Source: Sipunculus nudus (Eukaryota; Annelida; Sipuncula; Golfingiida; Sipunculidae). Taken from it: 64,000 nt of DNA. The stretch is from assembly GCA_026874595.1 (NCBI GenBank), contig CM049308.1, forward strand, positions 24,640,367 to 24,704,366, given 5' to 3'. Below the pieces are notes generated by a model. That model saw only the letters and a program-made list of their open reading frames with translations. It was not told where the DNA came from and did not search any database. A program made the translations under genes and the position numbers. Of this stretch, positions 34,905 through 47,625 are shown one piece after another (the first letter of the stretch is position 1; the number at the start of each line of letters is the position of its first letter).

Positions 34905-35439
34905 TCAATAATAATAATAATAATCACAAAATAATAATAATGATAATAATAAATAAATAATAATGAATTTTTAAATAAATAAATATTATAATAATATAAT
35001 ATAAAATATATAAATAAATAATAATAATAATAATAATTATTATTATTATTATTATTATTATTATCATTTATGAAATATCATGCTTTTATGAAGCGTCAGT
35101 TGTTTATCAGAAAAGTCAGCTATCTATCATATTTATTAAAGAAAGCAATTCCAAGAGGCGGGAAAACTAATATTAAACAAACATTTTAAGTAGTATATTG
35201 TTTATAATGTAAAAATGTAATACAATTTTGCTGCAAATTTATATATTTACAGATAATGTATATAATAATAAATATATATCCGGCAACCCCATGAGAAAAC
35301 TACATTTGCTTATCAGATCTATGACCCACTGAGCTATATCGCATGATCCTGTATGATAACACACTATTTTTACTCGCTTTTGCTCCTACATTCTATATTC
35401 AGACATGTTCTACTGTAATATCTGATCTATATTTAGGAT

Positions 35440-35770
35440 GGCTAACAGCAGAAAGCAAGAAAGAATAACAAGCAATCCAGTCTCTGTGTGGTCTCTGTGC
35501 GTTTATTTACAGGTCCTCTCATTAATTCCTATTTGTACACTGGAATGACGTAATCCGAATGTTCTAAGGCTTTCCCCTAGTTTCATTCATGTCCAACAGG
35601 GCTATACTCATAGTGAATCATTCACTCTGCTTATTTTCACATTAATTATAACCAATAAAATTGATAAACCGATCGGTAATCTACCTCTAATTACATCAGA
35701 ATATGCGTTTTAATTTCAATTTAAAATAATATGAAAAAATTGTAAGATTACAATAAATCATTATGGCAAT
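35440..35770 (-). repeat. Dispersed repeat R1
   Basis: Copy of 30590-30895 carried by the large duplication. Confidence 0.75.
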
Positions 35771-37230
35771 CATCGACTTACACACAAAAGGAGTGCCAAT
35801 TAAACGTTATTTAAGGCATCCAACGTATAAGCAGGGGCAGCGGCGTATATACCCCAGGGTATATACCCCCGACCACACATACACATACACTTTTTAGCAA
35901 CACTGGATGATTAATGTAATCCTCCTCTTTCTATTCAGACATTAAGATTAATATACTGGAAATAAAATGTATACTAATATTTAGAATAATAGACTTCAAT
36001 TCCATTTTTTTTTTGTCATTCGAAAACTCCATTTCTGGATTTACTAATAGATATTATGTATCTGAACCTGATTTTGGAATTTTAATTGAAAAAAAAATGT
36101 GACATTTCGATATTGATAGACTTATATAAAGAGTTGCCCCTACCTCTACAACGATCATACGAATATACACTGAAGGGCATACGGAAACAACCAAAGCAGT
36201 TCGAAAATTATATAAGCGATTTTTCACGCATATACGAGCACATGGAAAACCACCTTTAAGGGTAAAATATTTTCAATTTACCATCTTTTTATTGAAGGTA
36301 TGCTCGATCCACTGTTAATTTATATAAGTCTGCCAGTTCACGCATATACGCATATACGAGTACATGGAAACACACCTTCGTGTATTTTTTTTTCACGCAT
36401 ATTCGTATAGACGCGCACATGGAAACATACCTTTTGAGTCAAATTAGAATGGCATTCCATAGAACGCATTTTGTAAGGTAAAAAATTTTACTGGATATCT
36501 AGATCCGTATTAATCTTTACACCAAGGCTCATATTATTAATCAGTTATCTAATATTAAGACGTCGCACGGTTAGTGTATAGAAGGATGAAGTTCCAGAGA
36601 ATCTTCGCCACACCCGGGGCGAATCCAGGACTTAGGGAAAGAAGGGTCTAACGCAGGAAGACTAATGACTTAAAAAGTTTGGAAAAGGGGTTCCAGACCG
36701 CAAAAATTCGTCTGAATCCCTTAAAAAAGGTTTCGACGACTGAAAAGGATCTCCCCCCGGATCCGCTTTTGGGACACAATAGAAAAATCTGAAGCTGGCA
36801 CGAATACGGTTCATGAGGAAAGCAAGCCATTTTTGCTATTCATTAAAAGAGATATTTTACATTTTATGCTGTCCAGTCTATTGTTAGTTCTTCAAGTGTA
36901 TTTTTATACAATTGTGGCAGTATTAAATGTCTGGCCCAAACATTAACGGCGCTACTCAACCAATTGTCTATGTGGAAAAAGGATTTCTTACACTGAATCA
37001 GTATGATAAAACAATGCAATATATGACAAAACCGAAACCGGTAGATGAATCTGCTATTCCGAAATAAATATTATTGGTTAAAATTATTTTTAAAATAATA
37101 ATCCCGAAAACACTACATCGTGATAAGGACCTTACGGCCGGTAATAATTTCGGAAGACGGCCGTGAAGCGGTCCACGACTCTGGGTCTCTTTTGTTGTTT
37201 CACGTGTTACCCATGTGTTATTTCCCACGC
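35771..37230. other. Intergenic region upstream of gene E
   Basis: No gene. It contains three imperfect copies of CACGCATATACGAGCACATG (about 36225, 36340 and 36392) each followed by GAAAC-ACACCTT, and a MITE relic at 36614-36780. Confidence 0.5.
36614..36780. mobile_element. MITE relic, GGGGCGGATCCAGG family
   Basis: Starts CCGGGGCGAATCCAGGACTT and ends in GGATCCGCTTTTG. It shares GGTCTAACGC, GACTAATGA and TCCAGACCGCA blocks with 42399-42610 and, inverted, 59197-59397. Confidence 0.6.
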
Positions 37231-37235
37231 CAGCA

Positions 37236-37247
37236 TATTTAAATATA
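37236..37247 (+). promoter_or_regulatory. Gene E TATA-like box
   Basis: TATTTAAATATA lies about 60-70 bases upstream of the gene E ATG. The kappa-B and TTTTCCCAGG blocks of A-D are not seen here. Confidence 0.45.
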
Positions 37248-37304
37248 GCTTTGACATACTGTCGTATATGCTTGTGTGAGGCTCCGAACCGTACAGTTTA
37301 CATC

Positions 37305-37705
37305 ATGAAATTCGTCATTTTACTAGTTACACTTTGTGCAGGTTGGTACCAAATATATTCCATCGTTATACACGATTTAATCTTACTGACTTACCACATA
37401 AAGACTTTCATCTGAAATCTGATCACTGATCCAATTTCGGGTGTCAAATTCTAGGAATTTTCTTTACTATAGGACTCGGCAAATCATATCCAACCCCCCC
37501 CCCCCCCCTCCGCCGTTTTAGCTGTAACATATCTCGTTTTGTTGAGTTCTTTTCCCATATATTTACAATCAATTTTCATTTTTCAAATAACCTTTTTATT
37601 CCCTTCCTTTTAGATTATTAAGTTAATTACTTTCCAATTCATAAATTGAGGATATTAATGATCAGCTGTGTGATTTACTCCTTTGAGATCGCATCGAAAT
37701 ACTAG

Positions 37706-37760
<55 letters not shown>

Positions 37761-38388
37761 TATTGAGAGAGGGAGTCTTATCCCCTATAGGGCTCAGCTT
37801 GGGCTGGAGTCGATCTTGAAAAATCTCACCGCTCTTAGGCTGATACTCAAACTTACGCTCTGTGTTCTGATGTCCGATTGCGCCGCCTAGACCTTAGAAG
37901 CCAGTAAAATGCAAAGTTTGACATTAGACTTAAATGTATCAATTATTTTACCACGAGTACTACATTTAAAATGTGACATTTTGCAAGTTATAAACGGAGA
38001 AGCGTATTTCGCCATGAACATCAACATGTTACGAACTATTGAATGTTTTGACTTTCCAGTTTATTAAAGTAATTTTGTAATAATATAAATATTAAAGCCA
38101 GCCACACGTTACCCCAAACCCTCTTAAGTTTGAATACGTCATGCAAAAAAATAGAAGCTGAGGAACAGAAAATCCTTATAATCTTTTGTTAAAGTACCTC
38201 AAAATGTACTCTTTACATTGCATATTTTAAACATTTCTCTCATATGGATGCGGGACACATACCCTTCCCCATGTAAATATAGTAAACTTAAATTAAGACA
38301 TGGCTTAGATTTTATTAATATTTTCCATAAAATTAAGTGTATTTCGTGTAAGACACATTATATAAATATATTTATATATACACATATA

Positions 38389-38426
<38 letters not shown>

Positions 38427-39698
38427 CAAAACGAAAATTTTAAGAACTTTGTTTACATAATATCCATCAAGCAGCAATTCAATATAAGCGCCCTCCCTGT
38501 TCGCGATTTTTCTGAATCCGCAACTGCATCTTTTTTTTTAAGGAAAACGTTTCTAAACATGGGACATCTTCATATTGCTTATTAGTACAGGTTTTGCGAT
38601 CGATTCAAAGTAAAATAAGGTTTATCAGACACATTTTCTTTGACAAAACTATTACATAGATCTGAGATTATGTTATGATCCAGCCATAACATGTGCTGAC
38701 AGCTCCAATTTATGGTATAAAGGCCAGTCTAAAAAAAATCATCTGAATTATATTAAAACTAATGACACATTTTAGTACACGTCAAACTACATTTGAACAT
38801 ACGATATACGGAACACTTCGTTTTTGTTGGAAGTTCGTTCGAGTTTATACATGAAAAAATGTAATAAACAAAACTAAAGGTTCTAAAATCGTCGGCGGTT
38901 GGATGAAATCGATTTCAAATTACTTAAGTTTAAGTTATCGGTGGGGTAAGCTGAAACAGAGTTAATCCGAATTGCTCCAACTGTTTAACAGCTAAATTTT
39001 TAAAAAGAAAACATGTTAATTATCCCAAATATTTTAGTGTTATAATTTTCAAATAAATATATGTACCCTACTCGGTGATGCTAACAAATTAGAATGATGT
39101 CGGTATCTTAATGTCTGGGTCAATTAACTTGTTAACTGTTCATTAATTTCATAATCCCTGAAAAAAATGGCTTACCCTTACTATATGCTGAAATAACATA
39201 CTTTTATACAAATTTATTATTCCTTATAGTTGTCATATATTATACAGAATAAATTTCCATTAATTCATATAAAAACACTGTACCAAGTGTAAAACATACA
39301 AACTTTATGGGATCATATACATATTTAAACCGAATAAAAGATTGATTAAAGGACGAGGTTCTCGTCTGGGGTAGTACCTTAGGATATACAGTAGATCTTG
39401 TTTTATTGAATATAATATTTATCAACTTATAATATTGATTTAAACGGGCTATTCAAATAAGCGGGATGATTTCATGGTTGTTGCCGTCACTATGTATTTT
39501 TGTAACACAGTGGTCTTCGCACAACATGATGAACCCTGCGGACCCGACAACCTAGGTCACTGCCATCAGGACAGGTGCTTCATAGCACTTGACGAGATCC
39601 CGTGTCCGAATCCTGGCGAGAACGGCTGTGAAATAAATCACGAATGTTGTTACAATGCATCCATGATTGATACAATTCCAGACGCATGCTTTACGTAA
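37305..39698 (+). CDS. Gene E: divergent secreted 8-cysteine peptide, 74-aa precursor
   Basis: Exon 1 is 37305-37341 (12 codons plus one base, donor G/GTTGGT), exactly the length and phase of exon 1 in A-D. Exon 2 is 39511-39698 (acceptor TTTTTGTAACACAG; TAA at 39696-39698); the intron is 2.2 kb. The signal peptide MKFVILLVTLCAVVFA is predicted to be cut before Gln (V-F-A site). The 58-residue mature peptide starts QHDEPCGPDNLGHC and has 8 Cys as C-x7-C-x4-C-x8-C-x7-C-x5-CC-x12-C. CPNPGENGC and CCYNAS keep the family core and the sequon after CC. It is the outgroup paralogue, and its homology to A-D fixes their exon-2 start. Function unknown. Confidence 0.8.
37705..37758. repeat. TA microsatellite in gene E intron
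   Basis: (TA)n with one C interruption. Poly-C at about 37494-37508 lies nearby. Confidence 0.9.
38393..38424. repeat. Short TA microsatellite in gene E intron
   Basis: (AT)n following CATATAAACA. Confidence 0.85.
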
Positions 39699-39706
39699 TC
39701 AGGTAC

Positions 39707-40149
39707 CAGTGGCGCCAAATTTTCTTCCAGGGTGGGGGATATGACTTGCAGACACACACAATCACACACACACACACACACATATATATATACATTTTAA
39801 CGTCTGTATGACACATATTAAAATATATTTATAAACTTAATCACATTTCAGATATAGTTCAATTATATATAAGGTTTTGGAAAAAAGGTTTTATGTTTAA
39901 AGTGTATTATTTTTAAACCAGGTTTATATGAAATATAAGGTTTTTGGAGAAAAGGAATAATGTTTCCAGTATGTTATTTTTAAACCAGGTTTAGACAAAA
40001 TATTTCTAAAAAAAATTCTTCTCTAAATAGGGGGGGGGGGGGGTGATTACATTGACCATCCCCCATTGCCAAAAAGTGGTGGGGATATATACCCCCCCCC
40101 AAACCCTACGCGCCCCCCTACCCCCCCCCCCCCCATATTGACGCCCCTG
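39707..40149. mobile_element. hAT-type MITE directly after gene E stop codon
   Basis: CAGTGGCGCCAA at the left and the inverse of CAGGGGCGTCAA at the right form inverted ends. The 8-bp duplication TCAGGTAC is perfect at 39699-39706 and 40150-40157. The left copy begins the base after the TAA, so the element occupies the 3' UTR. The interior has (CA)n, an 18-G run and poly-C runs; no ORF. Confidence 0.85.
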
Positions 40150-40157
40150 TCAGGTAC

Positions 40158-42398
40158 TACTCTTTAAGTCAGGTAAAAACTATTATTGGACCAGTAGCTA
40201 CAGGCCTGTAATGCAAATCTTTGTTTTACTTATTTGCGTTACAGCCTCTAATATGGAAAGTTTACCCTGTAAAGTTTAGTCAGATCTGACCGAAGTGGTT
40301 CATATCTCAATATTCGGCGTTGAGTGTGAAGACATGCAACAACTCCTACATATTGTAACTTATTGTTCAGTATGTATGAAAATGTTGGCACTTACTTTCA
40401 AGAAAATCAAATAATAATTACCTCCATCGGCAATTGTTTACAGCCTGGCAAGGCATGCTGGGAAGGTTTAGGAAGGTCTTTTCCTGAGTGACGTCATAGG
40501 GATCTGTGAGGGAAACACCATATATAGGGTGTTTTTATGGGTATTTTCCATAAATCTCCATTTAAATTTGCATGGGATTCCCGTTAAGAGTTAGTATCTA
40601 ATCAGAGGGGAAACTCTCCCCCACAGGTGTTCGGACTCCATTTCATAATGGAGGCTGAATGTTTTGGCTATTACAGCAGGAATGGGCAAACTATACGGCC
40701 CGCGAGCCACATGCGGCCCACAAGGTCTGTTTTTGCGTTTGCCTACAAAGCCTGTTTGTGCGAAAAGTCAATACTTGTGTGGCCTCAGACTTTCTCCGTT
40801 CTCGTAAAATATAAGGCGTTACTCTGTGGATGATGTACACAGTTCAGAGGTTTATCAGGTTCATTCATGCACTGCTTAGCTCTCTTATAGGGACCCGAGG
40901 CCTCGACAGGGAAAGAAATAACCATAACTGTAAGGAAGCATTTTCGTACAAAAACATATGATAGTCATCCAGAATACCCCTAACATTAAATGGATTGTTC
41001 CTTGCAGAATAACCTAACACTATACTGAATTTAAACAATTTTTTTCAGAATTTTGTGCGTTATATTGCACAAAAACAAACCAAATAATCAAGGGTAAAAC
41101 ATAATTCTTTAGCTGCACTGTCTCCTTAATTTACCGATTAACTAATTAACTGATCATCGTTGTCTTTTCGTTAACAGGGTAACAGAATGCTATTAATGTC
41201 TTGTGTAATATGCTACTAAGTGAAATTTTTCCCTCAGTTATAGTGCATTCTCGTCGTGTGCGCGCCAAAGTCGCCGTTTACCTAGAAAACTGATGCAAGT
41301 ATATGTCGTTTGATTTCAGGTGTATCTACGGGCTGCCTACAGAAGATTGGAACTTCACCTGATAAAAATGCAAATAAAATCAACTCCAAGCAGATTTTCT
41401 TTCGTTATTGACTTCACCAGGACGGTTTGTGTTTGTGTGTACGTGTTTGTGTGTGCGTGTTTGTGTGCGTGTTTTGTGTGTTTGTTCATAGCTTCACTCA
41501 GACAATTGGGAACGGAATCTCATGAAATTTTCTGGGCGTTTTGGGAATAAGCAAAATGAAGAATTGATTTGATTTTGGTGTGGATCCGGCTCATGATCAG
41601 CATACAGGAACGCCATCATAGCAATATTCACAAATGTACAATTACTCACGCAGGAATGAACCTGGGAATATGGGCAAAAAGTGAAGGCAAGCATGGGTTT
41701 GGGAGCGTCCCACAACCAGGACCCCCCCCCCCCGCATGGCTTAGGCTTGCATTCATTAGAATGCATATTTTTAGATACCCTTAACTGTGAGAATCTGTAA
41801 CGCTGGATAATAGCTGAATTCAGTACAAGTATACATACATACGTGTACTATATCTCTGTTGCGGTCAGCATGACAAAAAAAAATACAAAATGCATGACAG
41901 TATATATGACAGTAATAGAACCAAGGTCTATAGCATGGATAAACTATGACAATATTTAAGCCTCAACCCTATGAAGGGGAGGTTTATAGGGGTTAATGAC
42001 TTTATTTCAACATCAATATATGGGTCTAAATTTGTGGCTGGACTTCTATAGGTTCCCAAGAATGCAAATACATCAAATACATTATTATTATTTTTTTTTT
42101 TCAATTTTGTCTGTTTTTCTTTTCTTCTTTCTTCTGTTCTGCTCGTGTCTCAATTATGATTGATTTTAAAAAACGGACCTTTGGGCACAAAATTAGTCAG
42201 GGGGCCCTTAAAAGCAGCAGATATGTAATTGACCTTGACTTATGTCAGAGGTTGTACACCCCATTATCGCTCAGTTGCGGGTATCGGGGCTTCGGATGAT
42301 CACCCTGCAAATAACAATAATTCATTTGAAATAATTAAATGGTAACATTGAGTATTAAAGCATGTAAGAGCATAAGTGATAAAAAAAGTTTCATCGGT
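40158..42398. other. Intergenic region after gene E
   Basis: No gene recognised. It holds GTGTGTG-type tracts near 41425-41480 and the MITE relic listed separately. Short ORFs are not conserved. Confidence 0.45.
41570..41785. mobile_element. Partial copy of the 17-bp-TIR MITE family
   Basis: In reverse it matches 15995-16200 through GAATGCAAGCCT, ATTGCCCA-like, CCTGGGTTCA-like and TACATTTGTGAATATT blocks, with TAGAATGCAT-ATTT at its right end. Confidence 0.55.
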
Positions 42399-42610
42399 CA
42401 GGGGCGGGTCCAGGATGTAGGAAAGGGGGGGGGTCCAACGCTGAAGGACTAATGAAAACCCTAAATCAGGTCTCAAGGTCCGGAAAGGGGGGGTCCAGGC
42501 CGCATAATTTTGTCTGAAACCGTTAAAAAAATGTTCCTTCGGATGAAAAAGGGGGGTCCGGACCCCCCCCGCCCCCAAAACAAAACAAAAAAAAATCCGC
42601 TTCTGCACTG
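42399..42610. mobile_element. MITE, GGGGCGGATCCAGG family
   Basis: Begins CAGGGGCGGGTCCAGGATG and ends near AATCCGCTTCTGCACTG. Interior tracts of 7-9 G or C. Confidence 0.6.
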
Positions 42611-42865
42611 GTTATTGCTCGGTAACCCGCCAGGATGATCCTCAAGCCACCAGCTAATACCAACTAATAGCTCTACTTTAATGAAATTGCCACAACAATG
42701 TTACAGGATCTTTTGAATTAATTTTTAAATTAATCTAGATTAAATCGAAAATATAATGAATTGATCCAATAGTGTTTTCCTGACCCTTTACAAAATTTCA
42801 ATAAGATCTGTACAGAACTGTTTGCGGTAATCTGCTGATAGACATACTGCAGGTAAAATATAATA

Positions 42866-42949
42866 CAATGAAACCCCGAGCTGCGGACACCCCGTATAAC
42901 GGACAAATTGTCCGGTCATGTGATTGTCCGCTATAGAGGGGTTTCACTG
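42866..42949. mobile_element. 84-bp pogo/Tigger-like mini-element
   Basis: CAATGAAACCCC...GCGGACA at the left, inverse of CAGTGAAACCCC...GCGGACA at the right, and TA on both sides (42864-42865, 42950-42951), as for Tc1/mariner-pogo elements. Confidence 0.7.
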
Positions 42950-43317
42950 TACCTCTGGAATAATGGCGGAGGTATTATCATACAGAATGTGACATTCATC
43001 TTTGAGTGAGTTTCTACATTTGGCTTTATACTAGCGGCAGCCTGCCACCCAAACGTCGAATTTTATTTATCTGAAGACGTTGGGGTGGCAATACAAACTA
43101 TTGTGTTCGCATAAATTCAAGTACATGCAGGTGTGCACGCCATTTCTAACAGTACTTTTTCATTGTATTCCCAGGCAAAGTCGGTCGCCGCAGAGATTTT
43201 TTTGTGGCGAAACAACTCAAAAATTTTAAAATGGCCCTATTTAAAATTGGGCATTACCTTTACTAGGAGAGTGACCTTGACCTTGAATATTGCCATCTAT
43301 GGTTAAAACCACACAAA

Positions 43318-43320
<3 letters not shown>

Positions 43321-43404
<84 letters not shown>
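43321..43404. repeat. TA microsatellite
   Basis: (AT)n of about 84 bp. Confidence 0.95.
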
Positions 43405-43407
<3 letters not shown>

Positions 43408-43544
43408 AATAAAGGAATCAAGGATTGATCCGAAAAATCAAATTGACCGAAGATCTTGGATAGCTTTGTTTCCTGTGCCACCCTCTGTCCTTTTCTTGTT
43501 TTTGCGCCTTCTAATATCCCATTATTGCCAATAGACAGTACTGG

Positions 43545-44100
43545 GAGCATTATATGTCTAAAACTAATGGACAGATTTGGCTGGAATTGTGCATGTCAAT
43601 TGATCTTGGATACCCCCATCATGTGTTGAAAACTGCTGGCGCCATCTGCAATCGTTTTCGTGTGGCGTCCATCCGTAGATTTGCTTTCGGTGAAAATTGC
43701 TCATATTTCAGGAGTGGTTCAATGTGTTTTTTCTGAAATTTTGCATATACATCCATCTTGGAGAGTTTCCTCGTAAAGCAGACAGGTAGCGCCACCAACC
43801 TTACCGTATTCATAGTATAAATAAATGCCCTTTTCTCAGTAATGATTTGCCGTTTTGGCCAGAAATTGTGCTTGCCAATAGATCTTGGATACCTTCATGT
43901 CATATTCAAGACTGGTGGTGCCATCTTTAATGGATTTCGTGTGGCGTCCATCCGTACATTTGCTTTAGGTGAAAATTGCTCATATCTGAGGAATCGTTTA
44001 ATGTGTTGGTCTGCAATTTAGTATGTACATCTATCTTGAAGTTTTCTCATCAACCAGACATGTGGCGCCACCTACCTTTCCATTTAAATAGTATAAATTA
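43545..44100 (+). repeat. Two tandem ~279-bp units
   Basis: GTGTGGCGTCCATCCGTA followed by TTTGCTTT-GGTGAAAATTGC occurs near 43658 and 43937, with GACA-GT-GGCGCCACC near the end of each unit. Confidence 0.75.
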
Positions 44101-44399
44101 ATTCTCTTTGCTCAAGGGTGATTCACCATATTTTCCCCAATATTTGGTGACAAATATTGTTTCTCAAGTTGATAAATGGAAGAAACCATGGTCGTTTGCC
44201 AAGTGTCAGTATATACTGCTGAAGATAGGGGCTTATTCTTAAAGGGGGAATACTATGGCACCTGCAGTGCCAAGAAATTTCTAGTTTTCATCTGCTTATC
44301 GAACTTTCATTTTTCCGAAAAAGACCTAAAGTGACCTTAATTTATTGGGAAAAATAACTAGATGTGGTCGGACAACGGTCCGCAGAGGGTCCCGTATTT

Positions 44400-45000
44400 C
44401 TGGTAGTGTAGGACTAGTTTACATATGGGTGAAAATTTAATGTTAACGTTGAAAAATATGACAAACAGGAAAAGGTTTTATCCATATGCGTGAGGGAGAA
44501 ATCCTACTGATTCAAATAATATTAAAGAAGATATGTCTGAAATAATGTGTGCAATAGAAAATCACTTATTATACTCTGTTGGCCATATTTGATGTTGAGA
44601 AAGTCTGTATTTTAATAGGTCAGAAGCCCTAATAGGCACCAATCATCCCTGTGAATTTGAGAAAGATCAAGCATGTTCTGATTGAGATTTCGGATGCGAA
44701 AGAAAATCAACGATTGTGCTCTGGTGACCATACTGTTATTCCGATAGGTCTGTAACGCGATAGGGATTGAGTCCATATAGGCACCAATGATCCCTAACAA
44801 ATGATAAAAGATCAAGCATGTTCTTGTTGAGATATCGGGTGCGAAATAAAATCACCCATTGTGCTTAGGCGGCTATATTGGAAAACGGACGAAAGAAAAT
44901 CAGCGATTAGACTGTGGCGGCCATATTGGAATTCCGACAGGTCTGTAATTCAACAGGTCTTGAGCCCTTGTGTGTACCAATCATCCCTGTGACTCGCAGG
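44400..45000. repeat. Dispersed repeat R2, second copy
   Basis: Homologous to 12430-13385, including GACTAGTTTACATATGG, ATGTCTGAAATAATGTGTGC and GCCATATTGGAATTCCGACA blocks, without the 222-bp tandem duplication. Confidence 0.75.
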
Positions 45001-46059
45001 CCCCTATCAGTTATTTTAGAAGAAATGAGCACCATGTTATTAGCTTTTTACATACTACTTTATGGTGGAAATCAGTAAATTCTTCAACTGCAGCCGCAAT
45101 TATTCTCTAAGTTGTTCTTTAAATTCGATTAAGGTGATGTTAAAATCGATTATCGGTCCGGTTTTGACGATCAGTTATTGATAATATCAGGGAGGATTAT
45201 CGACAAAAATGACAATTCATGTATTGGTAATTTAACGCAAAATTATCGATTACAAATCGATTTTGTTAAAGAGGAGTGTATGTAAAAGAAATTCATACAA
45301 CACGTCTTTCAGAAACCATTTTCGCTAGTGCGATGAGCGGTAATGTCACAACAAGAATACCGCTTTGTCCAGATGAAATATTTCCCATACTTCAACAACA
45401 CTAAATGTGCTTTTTGACTGATTCATCTGTCAAGTCTGGCTACATTCAAAAAATAAAGTTCACAATTTTGGCTTACATTTGATGAACGATTAACCGATTG
45501 TTCCGGCCTTCGAGGTCCCGTGATATAATGATGAAAGAGAAGCCTGTACAGAGAAAAATGAATATAACTCACAGGTATAAACTGAAATTTTAAATAAAAT
45601 TTTGCAGTTTTTAGTTTACTGCGATTTAAGTTTTTTCTCTTTTGAACATTTTTCACTTAAAAATTAAAATAAACAATGCCTTAAATGTGTAAAGGGGGGG
45701 GGGGGGGCTGTAGTTCGCCTTTCCTCAGACGAATGCATAAGTATACATTCGTTATTATTTATCAGGCTGACACGTGCTGTTCTCATGACTTTAAATATAT
45801 ACACAAACTATATATACCGCATTCTTATAATGTGACTAATTTATAACCCTTAAACAGCCACGTGCTTAAAGTGTAAAGGTGTCAATTGAAATGTAGACCA
45901 TGTGAACATTATCTTATCATATTAAAAAAATGACCTGGTCAGAAACCGGCCCAAGTCCGTTCCGATTGGTGGTTCCGTCTAATAAGTGATACATTGAACC
46001 GGCTTTTTATTTTATTAAATTTTGTTTTTATACGAAACGCACGTTATTTGACTGATCTT

Positions 46060-46108
46060 GTGTGTTTAGCGATGGAATAAATTTGTGCAGTAAAATGACG
46101 AACTTCAT
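46060..46108 (-). pseudogene. Relic of family exon 1 (E-like)
   Basis: On the minus strand from 46108, ATGAAGTTCGTCATTTTACT (MKFVIL) matches the start of gene E exon 1. After a short deletion the following AAATTTATTCCATCG matches the E intron start AAATATATTCCATCG. The donor and the end of the signal peptide are missing. A second partial copy of ATGAAGTTCATCATTTTA lies just upstream (46138-46121). Confidence 0.55.
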
Positions 46109-46799
46109 GAGTATACTTTATAAAATGATGAACTTCATGAGCTATTCGTCCTGGTCCAGATGCGTTACATCGATCATTTGGATTCAAACTGAAATTCATT
46201 TTGAATTCTCTCATTTTATTTTATGGGTATGAGATTTTGGCTTGCATGTGATAAACGATTTACCGGTTTCTCCGGCCTTTAGTGTCCAGTGATATTATGA
46301 CGGAGAAGCCTGTACGGGGAAAAGATAAATACAACTCACAGGTATAAACTGAAATTTTAAATAAAATTTTGCAGTTTTTAGTTTTCCGCTATTTTTTTCT
46401 ATTGAACTTGTTTACTTTAAAATCAAATTAAGCAATGCATTGTGTATTGGGGGGGGGGGGGGGGCTGTAGTTCGCCTTGCCTCGGACGAGTGTATAAGTA
46501 TACATTCGTTATTATTTATCAGGCTGACACGTGCTGTTCTCATGACTTTAAATATATACACAAACTATATATACCGTATTCTTATAATTAAACTAATTTA
46601 TAACCCTTAAACAGCCACGTGCTAAAAGAACAAATGTGTCAGTTGAAATGTAGACCATGGGAACATTATCTTATCATATTTAACAAACGGCCTGGTTAGA
46701 ACCCGGCCCAAGTCCAAGTGATACATGGAAATTTTTATTTTATTAAATTTTGTTTTTAAACGAAACACACGTCATTAAAGTGATTATGTTCGTATAATG

Positions 46800-46840
46800 A
46801 TTCAATAAATTTGTGCAAATGGTAAAATGACGAACTTCAT
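46800..46840 (-). pseudogene. Second relic of family exon 1
   Basis: Minus-strand ATGAAGTTCGTCATTTTACC at 46840-46821 followed by ATTTGCACAAATTTATTG. It is the 780-bp-repeat partner of 46060-46108. Confidence 0.5.
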
Positions 46841-47103
46841 GAGGTAATCATTCTGGCTCAGATGCGTCACATCGATCACATGGATTCAGACTGGAATCCA
46901 TTTTGAGTTATCTCATTTCAGTTCATGTTTAAACAGATTCACTTAAACCGATTGTTATAGGACCGAGTGGGCGATAGTTATATCATTTATAACGAATGCA
47001 TGCTGCTCTATGCCGTTTGTTCTTGCAATAGTCATCACAACAAAACGTCATTTCTAAGTTAGTATCTTAAGTTTGTTCCATTAACACCTGGCCCCTAACG
47101 ATA

Positions 47104-47625
47104 GGACACATGGTGGACGTATTATTAGGCCGACCATGGTGGAAATACTGTTAGGTCGACCATCGTGAGAATACTGTTAGACCGACCATCGTGAGAATAC
47201 TGTTAGGCCGACCATGGTGGAAATACTGTTAGGCCGACCATGGTGGAAATACTGTTAGGCCGACCATCGTGAGAATACTGTTAGGCCGACCATCGTGAGA
47301 ATACTGTTAGGCCGACCATGGTGAAAATACTGTTAGGCCGACCATGGTGGAAATACTGTTAGGCCGACCATCGTGAGAATACTGTTAGGCCGACCATCGT
47401 GAGAATACTGTTAGGCCGACCATCGTGAGAATACTGTTAGGCCGACCATGGTGGAAATACCGTTACGCCGACCATGGTGAAAATACTGTTAGGCCGACCA
47501 TCGTGGAAATACCGTTAGGTCGACCATGGTGAAAATACTGTTAGGCAGACCATGGTGAAAATACTGTTAGGCCGACTATCGTGGAAATACTGTTAGGCCG
47601 ACCATCGTGAAATACTTATGAGTTC
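47104..47625. repeat. 26-bp minisatellite, about 20 units
   Basis: Unit AGGCCGACCATGGTGGAAAT then ACTGTT, with two main variants, CCATGGTGGAAAT and CCATCGTGAGAAT, in alternating runs, which suggests higher-order amplification. Confidence 0.9.

Larger units (their letters stand above)
31790..35770. repeat. Large direct duplication, copy 2
   Basis: Second copy of 27228-30900, including minisatellite blocks at about 31805-32045 and 32405-32660 and the ATTAT/AAT-rich spacer at 34.85-35.06 kb. It contains a MITE inserted in its SINE and lacks the 29774-30150 SINE. Confidence 0.85.
45440..46950. repeat. Direct repeat pair with ~780-bp period
   Basis: 45440-46200 and 46220-46950 share CTCACAGGTATAAACTGAAA, the G-run then CTGTAGTTCGCCTT, GGCTGACACGTGCTGTTCTC and ATATACACAAACTATATATA. 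Each copy ends in an exon-1-like relic on the minus strand. Confidence 0.8.

Noticed and set aside
47104-47625. CRISPR-like array
   Set aside because: Short 26-bp units are head to tail without unique spacers, in animal DNA; it is a minisatellite.
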